Counted from the first letter of the stretch, positions 45,884 through 54,437 are shown. The stretch: DNA of 64,000 nucleotides from Roseburia intestinalis L1-82 (GCF_900537995.1 NZ_LR027880.1:2984001-3048000), one strand, 5' to 3'. The notes: a model not told the origin generated them from the letters alone. Made by a program: numbers and translations.

Positions 45884-48634
45884 TCACAAACGACCGCCCA
45901 CTGCAAATTTAGAAAAGCTCTTTGTTGTAAAGTTCACTGTCTGTTTCTTAGAATCATAATAAGATTTTGAAATCTTTTTGACATTTCCTTTTTTGCTGAT
46001 GGTGTATGCAAAAAGATCTTTCTTTTTTTCTTTCTTAGAAATCTTATAATGGATCTTTACGGTAACCTTTCCCTTTTTCAATTTTCCTAACGTTTTTTTC
46101 TTTGCACCTGTAACCGAAATTTCATACATTGGACGTTTTTTGACAATTTTACCTGCCTTTGAAGAAAGAATGCGTTTATCTAATTTCTTAACATGAAAAT
46201 ACACATCTGAATTCATCTGTTTTTTTATTTCTTTTAAGGCATTGCGGTCCATGATAACTGCAACATTTCCAAATTCCAATTGCAGTGCTTTTGCCTCTTT
46301 TTTGATAAGGTAATTAATCGTTGATTTATCAAGTTTTAAAACCTGTTTTTTCCCTTTCCTGGATTTACATTTTATTGTGACGGTCTTATTCTTTATTGTT
46401 TTATCTGTCTTGCTTTCAAGTTCTGGCACAGGTGTTACATTTGGAACCACTTCTGTTTCTCCCGGATTCGGCTTCTCTGGTGCCGGTTTTTCTGGTGTTG
46501 GTTTCTCCGGTGCCGGTTTCTCCGGGGTCGGTTCTTCTGGTGCCGGTTTCTCCGGGGTTGGTTCTTCTGGTGTCGGTTTTTCCGGGGGAATCAATGTCCC
46601 TCCCCCAGTTTGTGACTTCTTTTCTTTCACAGTAACCTGACAGGCAGCTTTACTCCCCGCATAGTTTGCATTACCGTTATATCTGGCAGTAAATAGATAC
46701 GTCTTTGTCTTGTTCGGAAGCGATACCGTCCACTGATCATTTTCCTTCTTAACCAGTGTAATGCTGGAATCATTGCAAGTAATATCCACCGGTTCATCTG
46801 CGCTGATTCCCTGTTTTAAAACTTTAAGTGTTACGCTGCCAGCGCCCTCTAATCCCTCTGGTGTTGCAAGAAGATTTAATTCTGTAACCGCTTTTGTAAT
46901 TTCCAAAGTTGCCTCTCCATAACAGGATTTTGCAGAATCAGAAGATGCCTCAAAATAAATGGTATATTTTCCTGCATCCGTATAGGCAGGAAGTTCTTCG
47001 ATCGTATAAGGACCGTCCGCATTCATACTATAACGAAGCTCCACACCTTTTCCTGGCGTAATATCAAATGTATGGGGATTCGAATCATAAGGTACTATAA
47101 CCGGGTTTACCGTACACTCTGCAGGATCCTTATCCTCCATGGAATCATTTTTCTCCTGATAATAATAAGTAATATCCATGCTGCTTTCCGTGATCTTTAC
47201 CTTATCCTGATCCAGACTGTTTCCAATACAGGTATAACCGGCTAATTCCGGATTTCTTAAGGTATATGTAGAGTTTTGCGGTACATATACAATGGATGTT
47301 TCTGTATTCGGAATATTTTGTTTTGTTCCATCTTCTGACTTTAACTGGTAATGAATATTTACCGTGCTCCATGCCTGATTCGCTGTTTTATCGGTAGCTA
47401 AAACTTCCTGCGTATCCATGTCCACAATTTTTCCATCCAGTCTGTCACCTTTTGTCAGACCATACACATCATGAAGTACAATGGAAAGAGACTCTCTTGC
47501 AGCATCCGGGTTATATGAATTTGTAAGGGCAGGAATGGTAAATTCTTGTTCTTCACTATATTTTACAGTTATGCCATCTGCACCAATAATGCGAAAACTC
47601 ATCTTAAGATGTTGTTCTTTATTTACCATATTTTGCACTACCGTGCGAAATTCTAAATCATCATCATTGGCTTTCGTAATGTTAGACTCGGTAATCCTGT
47701 ATTTCTCACTATCCCTGTCAAGTGTCGCCGTTTTGCTGTGAGCAATGGAAACTTCCGGATCACTGATATAAAGAGCTGCCGGTCTGCTGACATAATCCGT
47801 ATTATTGAGTTTTCTTGCCAGTTCCATCTTGCAGACCTCGCAAAACGGCTGTCCAAGCCTTCTCATCATACATTCACGGCTGGGCGCAAATGCGGTATCC
47901 GTTCCGGCGGTAGTGATTCCGATTCCACGAAATCCTAACATTTTACTCCACTTGATCGTATCTGGATTCGCTGTATCGGAAGTATTTGGTTTATTGGTGT
48001 ATCTCTCATATTCATCTCCCAGTCTACCTATACTATGGGCGATTTCATGAGCCATGGCTGTTCCATCACTATTATCCTCAGAATTTGTAGAAAAAGAAAA
48101 TAATGGATTTACTGATGCACCATAGCTTCCTGTATCATTACAAAGTATATGAATCGTTCCAACATTTGCACCTTCATCCAGATAATTTTCTTCCAGTTCC
48201 GTTCTTAACGCTTTCGCCCTTTCATCCCCGCCATTGGTAAATCCGGCTGCCTTTCCATATACTTTGACATGAAAATATGTATCCGGACTCTTACCGCCAT
48301 ACACTCCAATGCCTGGCTCGTTAGAAACTGCCTGCACAGCGTAAATATTAATACGGTCAGAATATTCCCTATATGGTGACCATGTCAGCATTCCACGCGC
48401 CTTTTGGGTGGCATCTTCCAAAAACTGATCCTGCTGACCGGCGGTATAGCCATCTCCCATGATCACGATCACAAAGTTTTCTTTATCATCACCAGTCTTA
48501 TGAATTACCTGAACCGGAAATGTGGTTTTGGATTTTTCTGTATTTTTTGCCATTGCTGTTTGTGGCAAAAGCAACAATAATAATAACATCATATAGATAC
48601 ATACTGCTTGTATTCGTTTTATTTTTCTTTTCAT
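45884..48634 (-). CDS. Secreted M64-family metallopeptidase (IgA peptidase family)
   Basis: About 916 residues from the ATG of MKRKIKRIQ (AAAGGTGAAGTAT upstream). Signal peptide to about residue 29 (PQTAMA). Peptidase domain with zinc motif HEIAHSIGRLGDEY at His196-His200. Then a MucBP-like stretch (YQLKSEDGTKQNIPNT), two Ig/MBG-like domains (about 500-690), a Pro/Glu/Lys linker of about nine EPTPEKPAP-type units, and a Lys-rich basic C-terminal domain ending in the surface-protein-like KSFSKFAVGGRL. No LPxTG. M64 founders cleave human IgA; whether this one does is unproven. The basic tail could bind wall polymers (inference). Confidence 0.85.
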   Translation of the reverse strand: MKRKIKRIQAVCIYMMLLLLLLLPQTAMAKNTEKSKTTFPVQVIHKTGDDKENFVIVIMGDGYTAGQQDQFLEDATQKARGMLTWSPYREYSDRINIYAVQAVSNEPGIGVYGGKSPDTYFHVKVYGKAAGFTNGGDERAKALRTELEENYLDEGANVGTIHILCNDTGSYGASVNPLFSFSTNSEDNSDGTAMAHEIAHSIGRLGDEYERYTNKPNTSDTANPDTIKWSKMLGFRGIGITTAGTDTAFAPSRECMMRRLGQPFCEVCKMELARKLNNTDYVSRPAALYISDPEVSIAHSKTATLDRDSEKYRITESNITKANDDDLEFRTVVQNMVNKEQHLKMSFRIIGADGITVKYSEEQEFTIPALTNSYNPDAARESLSIVLHDVYGLTKGDRLDGKIVDMDTQEVLATDKTANQAWSTVNIHYQLKSEDGTKQNIPNTETSIVYVPQNSTYTLRNPELAGYTCIGNSLDQDKVKITESSMDITYYYQEKNDSMEDKDPAECTVNPVIVPYDSNPHTFDITPGKGVELRYSMNADGPYTIEELPAYTDAGKYTIYFEASSDSAKSCYGEATLEITKAVTELNLLATPEGLEGAGSVTLKVLKQGISADEPVDITCNDSSITLVKKENDQWTVSLPNKTKTYLFTARYNGNANYAGSKAACQVTVKEKKSQTGGGTLIPPEKPTPEEPTPEKPAPEEPTPEKPAPEKPTPEKPAPEKPNPGETEVVPNVTPVPELESKTDKTIKNKTVTIKCKSRKGKKQVLKLDKSTINYLIKKEAKALQLEFGNVAVIMDRNALKEIKKQMNSDVYFHVKKLDKRILSSKAGKIVKKRPMYEISVTGAKKKTLGKLKKGKVTVKIHYKISKKEKKKDLFAYTISKKGNVKKISKSYYDSKKQTVNFTTKSFSKFAVGGRL

Positions 48635-48777
48635 ATACTTCACCTTTTGTTGAATGAGATTTTTCTTCGCTATCAGATTTTTCACGCAGTTTCCTCGGAA
48701 TTGCGCTTGATGCCGTCCACAATACTCATAATCCTTCTTGCCGAATCCATATTAATCTGCAAAAGGAGGATTTTCTT

Positions 48778-48882
48778 ATGCTTACAACGGAACTTTTTAT
48801 AGCCATTATCAGCTTATGCATTACCTGTTTTAATCTTGGTTATACCGTTGGTTCTAAGAGCAATGACAAAACACAAAAATAA
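48778..48882 (+). CDS. 34-residue hydrophobic peptide, candidate type I toxin
   Basis: MLTTELFIAIISLCITCF begins the peptide, followed by a short Gly/Thr turn and a polar Lys-containing tail. It is preceded by a very strong ribosome site AAAGGAGGATTTTCTT. One membrane helix of about 17 residues plus a charged C-terminus is the architecture of holin-like type I toxins (Hol_Tox, TxpA, BsrG class). The gene ends inside a terminator hairpin shared with a convergent antisense transcript. The toxin role is inferred from layout, not shown. Confidence 0.75.
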   Translation: MLTTELFIAIISLCITCFNLGYTVGSKSNDKTQK

Positions 48883-48918
48883 CCGCCCCATGTCCTGCCA
48901 GACCAAGCGGTTATTTTT
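48875..48918 (+). terminator. Bidirectional terminator shared by peptide mRNA and antisense RNA
   Basis: AAAAATAACCGC pairs perfectly with GCGGTTATTTTT across a 20-nt loop, overlapping the stop codon of the peptide gene. Confidence 0.9.
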
Positions 48919-48962
48919 TACCAATTATCTACTGGGCTAACCGTCTATCGGCAGCACCTTTT
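48875..48962 (-). ncRNA. Candidate antisense antitoxin RNA
   Basis: A consensus promoter on the minus strand (48969-48997) would start a transcript near 48962 that ends at the shared hairpin, giving about 85-90 nt. It is complementary to the 3' end of the peptide mRNA, the arrangement known for txpA/RatA and bsrG/SR4. No open frame of note lies in it. Confidence 0.65.
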
Positions 48963-48968
48963 GATATT

Positions 48969-48997
48969 ATATTAACATTCCACCGCTTTTATGTCAA
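48969..48997 (-). promoter_or_regulatory. Promoter of the candidate antisense RNA
   Basis: TTGACA, 17-bp spacer, TAATAT on the minus strand, pointing at the shared terminator with no gene between. Confidence 0.8.
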
Positions 48998-49304
48998 ACA
49001 TATATTCTATTTTTAATTATGCTCATTTCGTCGATAAACTTGAATTTGAAAACCACAATTTTATAAGTGGTTATTAACCCTCACAGGGTTTTAATAAAAT
49101 CCTCCAAAAGCCTTGAAAATAAAGGGTTTATCGCAAAATGCTCACCTTAACTTATTATACGGTTTCACACTGTTTTATTCTTCCCTTGGAAGCTGATAAG
49201 GGCAAACACAAGGGCAAGAAAATCTGATAACAAGATATAACAGAATGTGGCAATCTGAGAACTGTGGCATATGTGCGAATATATTATACTGGAGGATTTA
49301 TTAT
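48998..49304. other. Gene-free mobile-element border with two motifs repeated at 52.7-52.8 kb
   Basis: No coding signal. ATAAGGGCAAACACAAGGG (49197-49215) recurs in direct orientation at 52733-52751 with one mismatch, and AATCCTCCAAAAGCCTTG (49098-49115) recurs inverted at 52800-52817 with two mismatches. The second set lies directly after the truncated integrase, where attachment cores usually are. Confidence 0.5.
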
Positions 49305-49682
49305 ATGGACAAGTACATTTTTGATGAAATCAACGGCTTATGGTATGAATTGCAGGAAGATTATTATATCCCTTGTCTGATACTTTCCGAAGAAGAAACA
49401 CAGCCTATCGGCTTATGGGGGCAACACCACAAGCAGTACCTAAAAGAGCATAGGCACATCGTTTACACCACAATGTTGATTGAGGGAACACTGAACCGCT
49501 ATCTTGCAGATATTAACCAACAGGCGGAGCAAATGTTCCACAGATTGATTGAAGAAATGGCTCAAAAGCAGGGTGTGACAGAACAGTTAAAAGCAAAACA
49601 GCCTATGGAATGGATAGGATTGATGAATAACATACAGGCTTGTGCAAGAGAGATTGTGAATAACGAAATAATTTTTTCATAG
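49305..49682 (+). CDS. tnpV: TnpV-type transposon-encoded protein
   Basis: 125 residues from the ATG of MDKYIFDEINGLWYEL, with GGAGGATTTATTAT upstream. The sequence (GLWYELQEDYYIPCL, IGLWGQHHKQYLKEHR, LNRYLADINQQAEQMF) matches the small TnpV proteins of Tn4451-type mobilisable elements, whose function is unclear. It is closed by a strong terminator. The rest of such an element (resolvase, mobilisation genes) is absent. Confidence 0.85.
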   Translation: MDKYIFDEINGLWYELQEDYYIPCLILSEEETQPIGLWGQHHKQYLKEHRHIVYTTMLIEGTLNRYLADINQQAEQMFHRLIEEMAQKQGVTEQLKAKQPMEWIGLMNNIQACAREIVNNEIIFS

Positions 49683-49695
49683 GATTAATGATACG

Positions 49696-49736
49696 AGGGC
49701 GAAGATGCTTCTACACATCTTCGCCCTTGTTTTTTT
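49696..49736 (+). terminator. Terminator of tnpV
   Basis: Perfect 12-bp stem AGGGCGAAGATG / CATCTTCGCCCT followed by a T-run; the A-rich left side also lets it serve the convergent methyltransferase gene poorly at best. Confidence 0.92.
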
Positions 49737-49747
49737 ATAGTCAATTT

Positions 49748-50512
49748 TTATTTCGCCTTGCGTAGTACCAATAAAAAACGATGAATTTTTCCTTCAATAC
49801 AACCATTTTTCTCTAAAATTTGTTGTGCATACAGTAATCTGTTCTTGCAATTATCTACAGAGAAATTAGGAAATTCCCACTCTATAATATGCGCAAACCA
49901 AACAAGTGCACCTATATCAAAAAATTTGATTGGTCTGAAGCATTCCTGTCCATCCAAAATGTCAAAACCTACATCACAAAATCGTTTTTTAACTATATCA
50001 AGATACTGTTCTGGAAATGGAAGTTCAGTTTTCCCTAAGAGAAGTTCCACTAATTCACGGTCATTTTCAGCCCCAACCTGTTCAGTGATAAAAATTCCTC
50101 CACATTTCAAAACACGATGTATTTCTTTGGTATTAAAATCACCGTGACGATTAATGACAATATCAAATTCATAATCATCAAATGGCAACATATCCTTTCC
50201 ATCACCTGCACGAAAATCAATTCCGAGAGGGAGCAAGGTTTCTTTGCACAGCTGAATATTTGGGGGATAGGCTTCGGTTGCACTTGTTTTTACATAAGGA
50301 TGGCGGAGAGATAACAAGAATTCACCACCACCAGTATCTATATCCAGCAGTTTCATTTCTGGTTTTAAGTAATCCAGTATGATGTTTTGATAATTCCAAG
50401 GCAAGTCCGTTTCTTCCGTATATTTTCCCTCGATGTGAGAAAAATCCCATCCGTGGATATGTGCAACACTTTCTTCTCTTTTCCAAATGTCTATCAATTC
50501 TTTTTCTTTCAT
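49748..50512 (-). CDS. Class I SAM-dependent methyltransferase
   Basis: 254 residues from the ATG of MKEKELIDIWK (AGGAGTAGTTACG upstream); the longer frame starts with TTG and lacks a site. SAM motif I is LLDIDTGGGEFLLSL, with acidic residue in ATEAYPPN and motif II/III in DIVINRHGDFN and LKCGGIFITEQVG. Substrate unknown. Probably cargo of the former mobile element. A palindrome TTTGTTCA/TGAACAAA (50684-50707) upstream could be an operator, and the IS ends just beyond it. Confidence 0.8.
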   Translation of the reverse strand: MKEKELIDIWKREESVAHIHGWDFSHIEGKYTEETDLPWNYQNIILDYLKPEMKLLDIDTGGGEFLLSLRHPYVKTSATEAYPPNIQLCKETLLPLGIDFRAGDGKDMLPFDDYEFDIVINRHGDFNTKEIHRVLKCGGIFITEQVGAENDRELVELLLGKTELPFPEQYLDIVKKRFCDVGFDILDGQECFRPIKFFDIGALVWFAHIIEWEFPNFSVDNCKNRLLYAQQILEKNGCIEGKIHRFLLVLRKAK

Positions 50513-50734
50513 CGTAACTACTCCTATTTTGAATATTTTTGTTTTGTACATCAATTATAGGCGCAGCCAACTGACAACATCATAAAATAAGCTCGATACA
50601 ATCTGTTGCCAGATTTACAACTGCACCGAGTAGTTACCTCGAATAAGTCTCATTGTGTGAGTTCACCGCCTTTCGAATTGCTTTGTTCAGTATATCACTT
50701 TTTGAACAAAAAAGAAAGTATCCTTAAAGTGATA

Positions 50735-52286
50735 CAGGGATTTCGCTTTTAACTTTTTTATCTATGCATTTTTATAAATAATCCAGTTATCAGCATTCCA
50801 TCTGCGGTTACCCTTCGTTCCTGGTCAATACGCGCAAAATTCCCCCTGCTTTTTCCCTATATATTTTTTCTGCTGATTTTCTATCCGCCTTTTTCACATA
50901 AAATCTGTTTCACTTTTTCTGTTAGCAGCTCATCGCAAAAAATCCGGTTTATGCTCTTTCGGCTTATACCACTTCCTGCAAAGTTCCGGCTTCTTCGGTA
51001 CAAATATAACTCTCTTACATTAAAGCCTATGATTATCAGATTAAATATGGTTTCAACCGCATCTCGACAGTAACAGTGCTTTGCGTGGTAATACGTTTTC
51101 AATTGATGGAAACCATTCTCCTCAATGTCCCACCTGCGGTGCATCATTTCCCATAAGACTCGGTAGTCTGCCGCTTCCAGAGTCGTTACAAGCCACATGA
51201 AACGCTCTGTTTCTTTTCCATTTTCTTCCCACTGCTCATGATACCGCACCACACGCAGTTTATATGGACACCCTTCCATCTTAAAACCAGAAAGATCCCA
51301 TACTTCAATCTTCTTTTTCCCTTTCCAGAAAGATGCCTTTTTTCCCTCATCCTGTTTGAACAGACGCTCTGCATCCTGAAAAATCATTCTTCTTTCGTCT
51401 TTCAGGCGTATCACCCCTTCCAGACCATTTTCCTTCAGAGTGTTGATAAATGGAGCATTCAGATATAACGCATCCGCCACAATCACATCCGCAAAATGTC
51501 CATGCCGTTTCTTCAGCCGCTCAATCAACCTTTTTCCGCCTGTCAGTTCTCCTTCGTCTTTCCCAGAACCATCCCTTGGTTTTAACATTTCCTGCCCCAG
51601 AATTACGTGTGGCGATTTACCTATAATCATGCACACCACACTCCGGTAAAAGTATTCGGTTTCCCCTGTGTGTTTTTTTCGGCTCAGACAGTTCGGACAG
51701 GATTTTTTTGTACTGCTGAATAATTCCACACCATCGAGACCTGCCACAACATATCCGCCTATCGTTCCTTCCCGGAATACCCGGTTACGTTTTATGATAT
51801 CAATCATTTCTTCATGTATGCTGCGTATTTCATCCGGGTTTATTCTGGAGAGAAGGTCGCGGACTGCATCAACTTTTGGAATCCTTCCACTGATACAGTT
51901 TTTCAGTCTTTTCGACATGCTTTCAGGGGCTGAAAAAATGGTATGGAAACTTTCATACTGCAGCATCAGAAAAAGCAGTACCGGCATGACAATGTTAAAC
52001 AATGGAATAGATTTTCTTTTTCTTTCGTCCGTTAAACACTTGATTTTTTGCGGGATTTTATATACACTCTTCATATAAGTTAGCAGTTTCTTCAATGCTA
52101 ATTTTTCATTCAGGACACCTTCTTTCGTATGTTTTGTTCCATAACATAATTATACAATAAAAGGTGTCCTTTTTGAGTGATTATACAGAAAAAAACAGTA
52201 ATTTGATACCCAAAATTGATATCCCCTGCTTTGCCTGGAATTCACAGGCAGAACAGGGGCTTTTATTTTTTAAAGCGAAATCTCTG
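50735..52286 (-). mobile_element. Complete insertion sequence, IS4-like, 9-bp target duplication
   Basis: Terminal inverted repeats CAGGGATTTCGCTTT (50735-50749) and its near complement AAAGCGAAATCTCTG (52272-52286), 14 of 15 matching. The element is flanked on both sides by AAAGTGATA (50726-50734 and 52287-52295), a perfect 9-bp direct duplication. Length about 1552 bp with one transposase gene. A hairpin CCCCTG...CAGGGG at about 52219-52258 lies between the outer end and the transposase start, placed like the folds that shield IS10/IS50 transposase from outside transcripts. Confidence 0.92.
50881..52095 (-). CDS. DDE transposase (IS4-like)
   Basis: 404 residues, apparently intact. DDE residues in VVAGLDGVELF, VIVADALYLNAPFI and RRWDIEENGFHQLK, the last being the Y/W-x2-E-x6-K-type motif of IS4-like enzymes. 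A zinc-ribbon-like CPNCLSRKKH loop follows the first Asp. The exact IS family cannot be assigned without a search; the 9-bp duplication fits IS4-group elements. Confidence 0.88.
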   Translation of the reverse strand: MKKLLTYMKSVYKIPQKIKCLTDERKRKSIPLFNIVMPVLLFLMLQYESFHTIFSAPESMSKRLKNCISGRIPKVDAVRDLLSRINPDEIRSIHEEMIDIIKRNRVFREGTIGGYVVAGLDGVELFSSTKKSCPNCLSRKKHTGETEYFYRSVVCMIIGKSPHVILGQEMLKPRDGSGKDEGELTGGKRLIERLKKRHGHFADVIVADALYLNAPFINTLKENGLEGVIRLKDERRMIFQDAERLFKQDEGKKASFWKGKKKIEVWDLSGFKMEGCPYKLRVVRYHEQWEENGKETERFMWLVTTLEAADYRVLWEMMHRRWDIEENGFHQLKTYYHAKHCYCRDAVETIFNLIIIGFNVRELYLYRRSRNFAGSGISRKSINRIFCDELLTEKVKQILCEKGG

Positions 52287-52382
52287 AAAGTGATATATTT
52301 CAAAACATAATTCTTGCCATTGGTTTTCAGTCAAATTTGTCTATGTAAGACCGCAAGGCAGGTTGCCCTGCGGTGCATTCCG

Positions 52383-52706
52383 AGAACAGAGGAAGTACCC
52401 GACGGGTACAAGGAAATATCCTTTGTCTGCCTGAGATCTGACGGAGCATACGAGTCACCGAGTACAGTTGGTGTTATGACAAGGTCGGCAAAAAAGAAGC
52501 TGGAAGGATTTGAAGATTTCCATTTTCATATGCCGAGACACACATTCACCAGTAATCTGCTCTCCAATGGTGCAGCACCAAAGGATGTGCAGGAACTGCT
52601 TGGACACGCTGACGTAAGTACCACAATGAACATCTACGCTCACTCTAAAAGGGAAGCGAAACGAACTTCCGCAAGACTGCTTGATAAGGTGGTCGGGGAA
52701 GCCTAA
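52383..52706 (+). pseudogene. Tyrosine recombinase, C-terminal fragment
   Basis: Only the last roughly 105 residues remain. The catalytic HMPRHTFTS (H-x2-R), [16 protein letters not shown] (second His and Tyr nucleophile) survive, but the N-terminal arm, core-binding domain and first catalytic Arg are missing. The break lies just inside the right flank of the IS, though the IS itself inserted about 90 bp upstream. Matches phage/ICE integrases of Firmicutes. Confidence 0.85.
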
Positions 52707-52877
52707 ACAAAAAATTTCCCTTGTTTCGGCTCATAAGGGCAAAAACAAGGGAAAATACATAAGGAACGAGTATTAAATTGCTGATTTTCCTTGAAAATAC
52801 AAGGGTTTCGGAGGATTGATTAGATAAATCCGAATTTATGGGATCAGATTGTAAGATAAAAAGCCTTATTTATTCCC

Positions 52878-53156
52878 TTAAAACCCACCCTTTTGATATG
52901 CTCTGGCAATAATATAGGATGGTTCATAATATGCGCTACAATTATAATTATCTATTATATCACAAATATCACTATTATAAACCCTATATATTTCATCAAC
53001 ATAATTTTCATTCCAAAGAGCCGTATCAACAATCAATCGCTGATATACTTTCCCCATCTGTATTACTGACGGGATCTGGCTCACTAATTCTTTATTCACA
53101 TCCGAAATATCAAAATCGCCATTTTCTAATTGGTAAGTTTCAATCCAGTTTTTCAT
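52878..53156 (-). CDS. Hypothetical 92-residue protein, paralogue of the 54.0-kb gene
   Basis: Its body (IPSVIQMGKVYQRLI, VYNSDICDIIDNYN, YYEPSYIIARAY) aligns with the C-terminal half of the product at 54000-54437 (IPSHWDIAKVYKRLI, VYNSFLSAKIDDYN, YYENPSYLLECY). It lacks the DUF3791-like N-terminal part of that protein, so it may be a fragment or a short form. Function unknown; the domain keeps company with DUF3990 toxin-like genes. Confidence 0.6.
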   Translation of the reverse strand: MKNWIETYQLENGDFDISDVNKELVSQIPSVIQMGKVYQRLIVDTALWNENYVDEIYRVYNSDICDIIDNYNCSAYYEPSYIIARAYQKGGF

Positions 53157-53180
53157 CTAAACTTTCCTTCATTCACAAGT

Positions 53181-53624
53181 CTATGCAATATACTTTCGAT
53201 GCGACGCTTTCACATTATTCTGGTTTACGATTGCATACTGCATTGTCGTGTCTATCTGAGAATGTCCCAAAATTTTCTGTACCTGTTCTATCGGCATTCC
53301 CTTATCAATCGCCCTCGTTGCCATCGTTCGCCGGAACTTGTGCGGATGTATTCTCTCCATGCTTATTTTTCTGCCAAGCTCACGAACCCGGATTTCCACA
53401 CCGCTGATTTTTAATCTGTCATATGGAGCATCTAAAGTTGTAAATAATGCAGGATTATCGTCATGACAGCTATTAATATTTAAATATGTTTCATTAGATG
53501 TCTGCTCTCTCTGCGGTGCTTCACTGGATAAATTTTTAAGCAGCACTTCCTGTAATTTTTTCGTCTGTGCAATGCTCAAAAAATCTGCCATTTCATTTAA
53601 TATGCATACTAATTTTTCATCCAT
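53181..53624 (-). pseudogene. Tyrosine recombinase with large internal deletion
   Basis: 147 residues in one frame. The first 50 (MDEKLVCILNEMADFLSIAQ...NETYL) look like the N-terminus of a Lachnospiraceae integrase, while the remainder is the C-terminal catalytic half (IHPHKFRRTMATRAI, ILGHSQIDTTMQYA). A full-length enzyme is over 300 residues, so roughly 180-200 residues of core-binding and early catalytic domain, including the first Arg, are gone in frame. Probably inactive. Confidence 0.8.
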
Positions 53625-53747
53625 GTTGGTACTCTATTCCTTTCATACCAACATCCTGCCCCAACATAACTGTCAAAATTTTATTTTTTCGTTTTACAAT
53701 TTTATAAAACAAACCTATGCAATTTTAAAAATCACATAGGTTCTACA

Positions 53748-53935
53748 TCATTTTAAGCCAACTAATTTTTTTATTGCTTCTTCATCCCAATTATCATTTG
53801 CCCATACAAAATATTCTGTTTTTCTCTTCTTAAAAATTCTATATGGAACAGACGTATTATCATAGATATGCATTACATCTGCTATCTCAACTAATTCAGG
53901 AATAAGTTTTAATGCTAACGAATAAAATATCCTTT
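53748..53935 (-). pseudogene. Zeta-toxin-like kinase, C-terminal fragment
   Basis: About 60 residues readable: LKLIPELVEIADVMHIYDNT, then SVPYRIFKKRKTEYFVWAND and NWDEEAIKKLVGLK before a stop. The pattern IADVMHIYDNT..P.RIF.K is that of the C-terminus of zeta-family P-loop kinases. No ATP-binding part precedes it; a stop codon closes the frame near 53940. A short hairpin AACCTATG/CATAGGTT follows the stop. Confidence 0.55.
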
Positions 53936-53999
53936 ATATATAATTTGCTCATTTTATTCTAGCGTTTTCTTCAGATCGACGTTACTATCCAAATTTAAT

Positions 54000-54437
54000 T
54001 TATAGAATTGTATTTTCCAAGTAGCACTCCAGCAAATAAGATGGATTTTCATAATAAAGGCTGCTGTTATAATCATCAATCTTTGCACTGAGAAAAGAAT
54101 TATATACTTTTATCAGCGCATCCACGATACCAATTTGTTTTTCCTGTGCCACCTGTTTGATCAAACGTTTGTATACTTTTGCAATATCCCAATGCGAAGG
54201 AATCGCATATCTGCAATCCGCTACATTATCAAATGTTCCATCCGGGATTTTCGCTTCTTCTATAAAATCTTCGCATACCCTGTCAATATTGTCACAATGA
54301 TAAACATCTGCCAGATCATAGATTTTCTGCAGCCAGTCTTTACCAAGCCAGTTTACAATATCAGCTCTCTTATTTTTTGTTTTTCTTGCAATATAATCAA
54401 TCAGACCACATACAAAAAATAAAATCCAGCCATTCAT
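54000..54437 (-). CDS. Hypothetical protein: DUF3791-like N-terminus plus shared C-terminal domain
   Basis: 145 residues as open frame. FFVCGLIDYIARKTKNKRAD followed by VYHCDNIDRVCEDF resembles DUF3791, a small domain often encoded beside DUF3990 in toxin-antitoxin-like pairs. The second half is the domain shared with the gene at 52878. Its first codons overlap the upstream DUF3990 frame by 41 bp in another register, so the true N-terminus is uncertain; no good ribosome site is seen. Confidence 0.6.
   Translation of the reverse strand: MNGWILFFVCGLIDYIARKTKNKRADIVNWLGKDWLQKIYDLADVYHCDNIDRVCEDFIEEAKIPDGTFDNVADCRYAIPSHWDIAKVYKRLIKQVAQEKQIGIVDALIKVYNSFLSAKIDDYNSSLYYENPSYLLECYLENTIL

Noticed and set aside
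46377..46640. Plus-strand open frame with Gly/Ser/Phe repeats
   Set aside because: It is the antisense of the Pro/Glu/Lys linker of the M64 protease; the repeat pattern is a by-product of that linker.
48700..48743. Minus-strand short frame MDSARRIMSIVDGIKRNSEE upstream of the M64 gene
   Set aside because: No ribosome site and no recognised family; it overlaps the probable promoter region of the 34-residue peptide.
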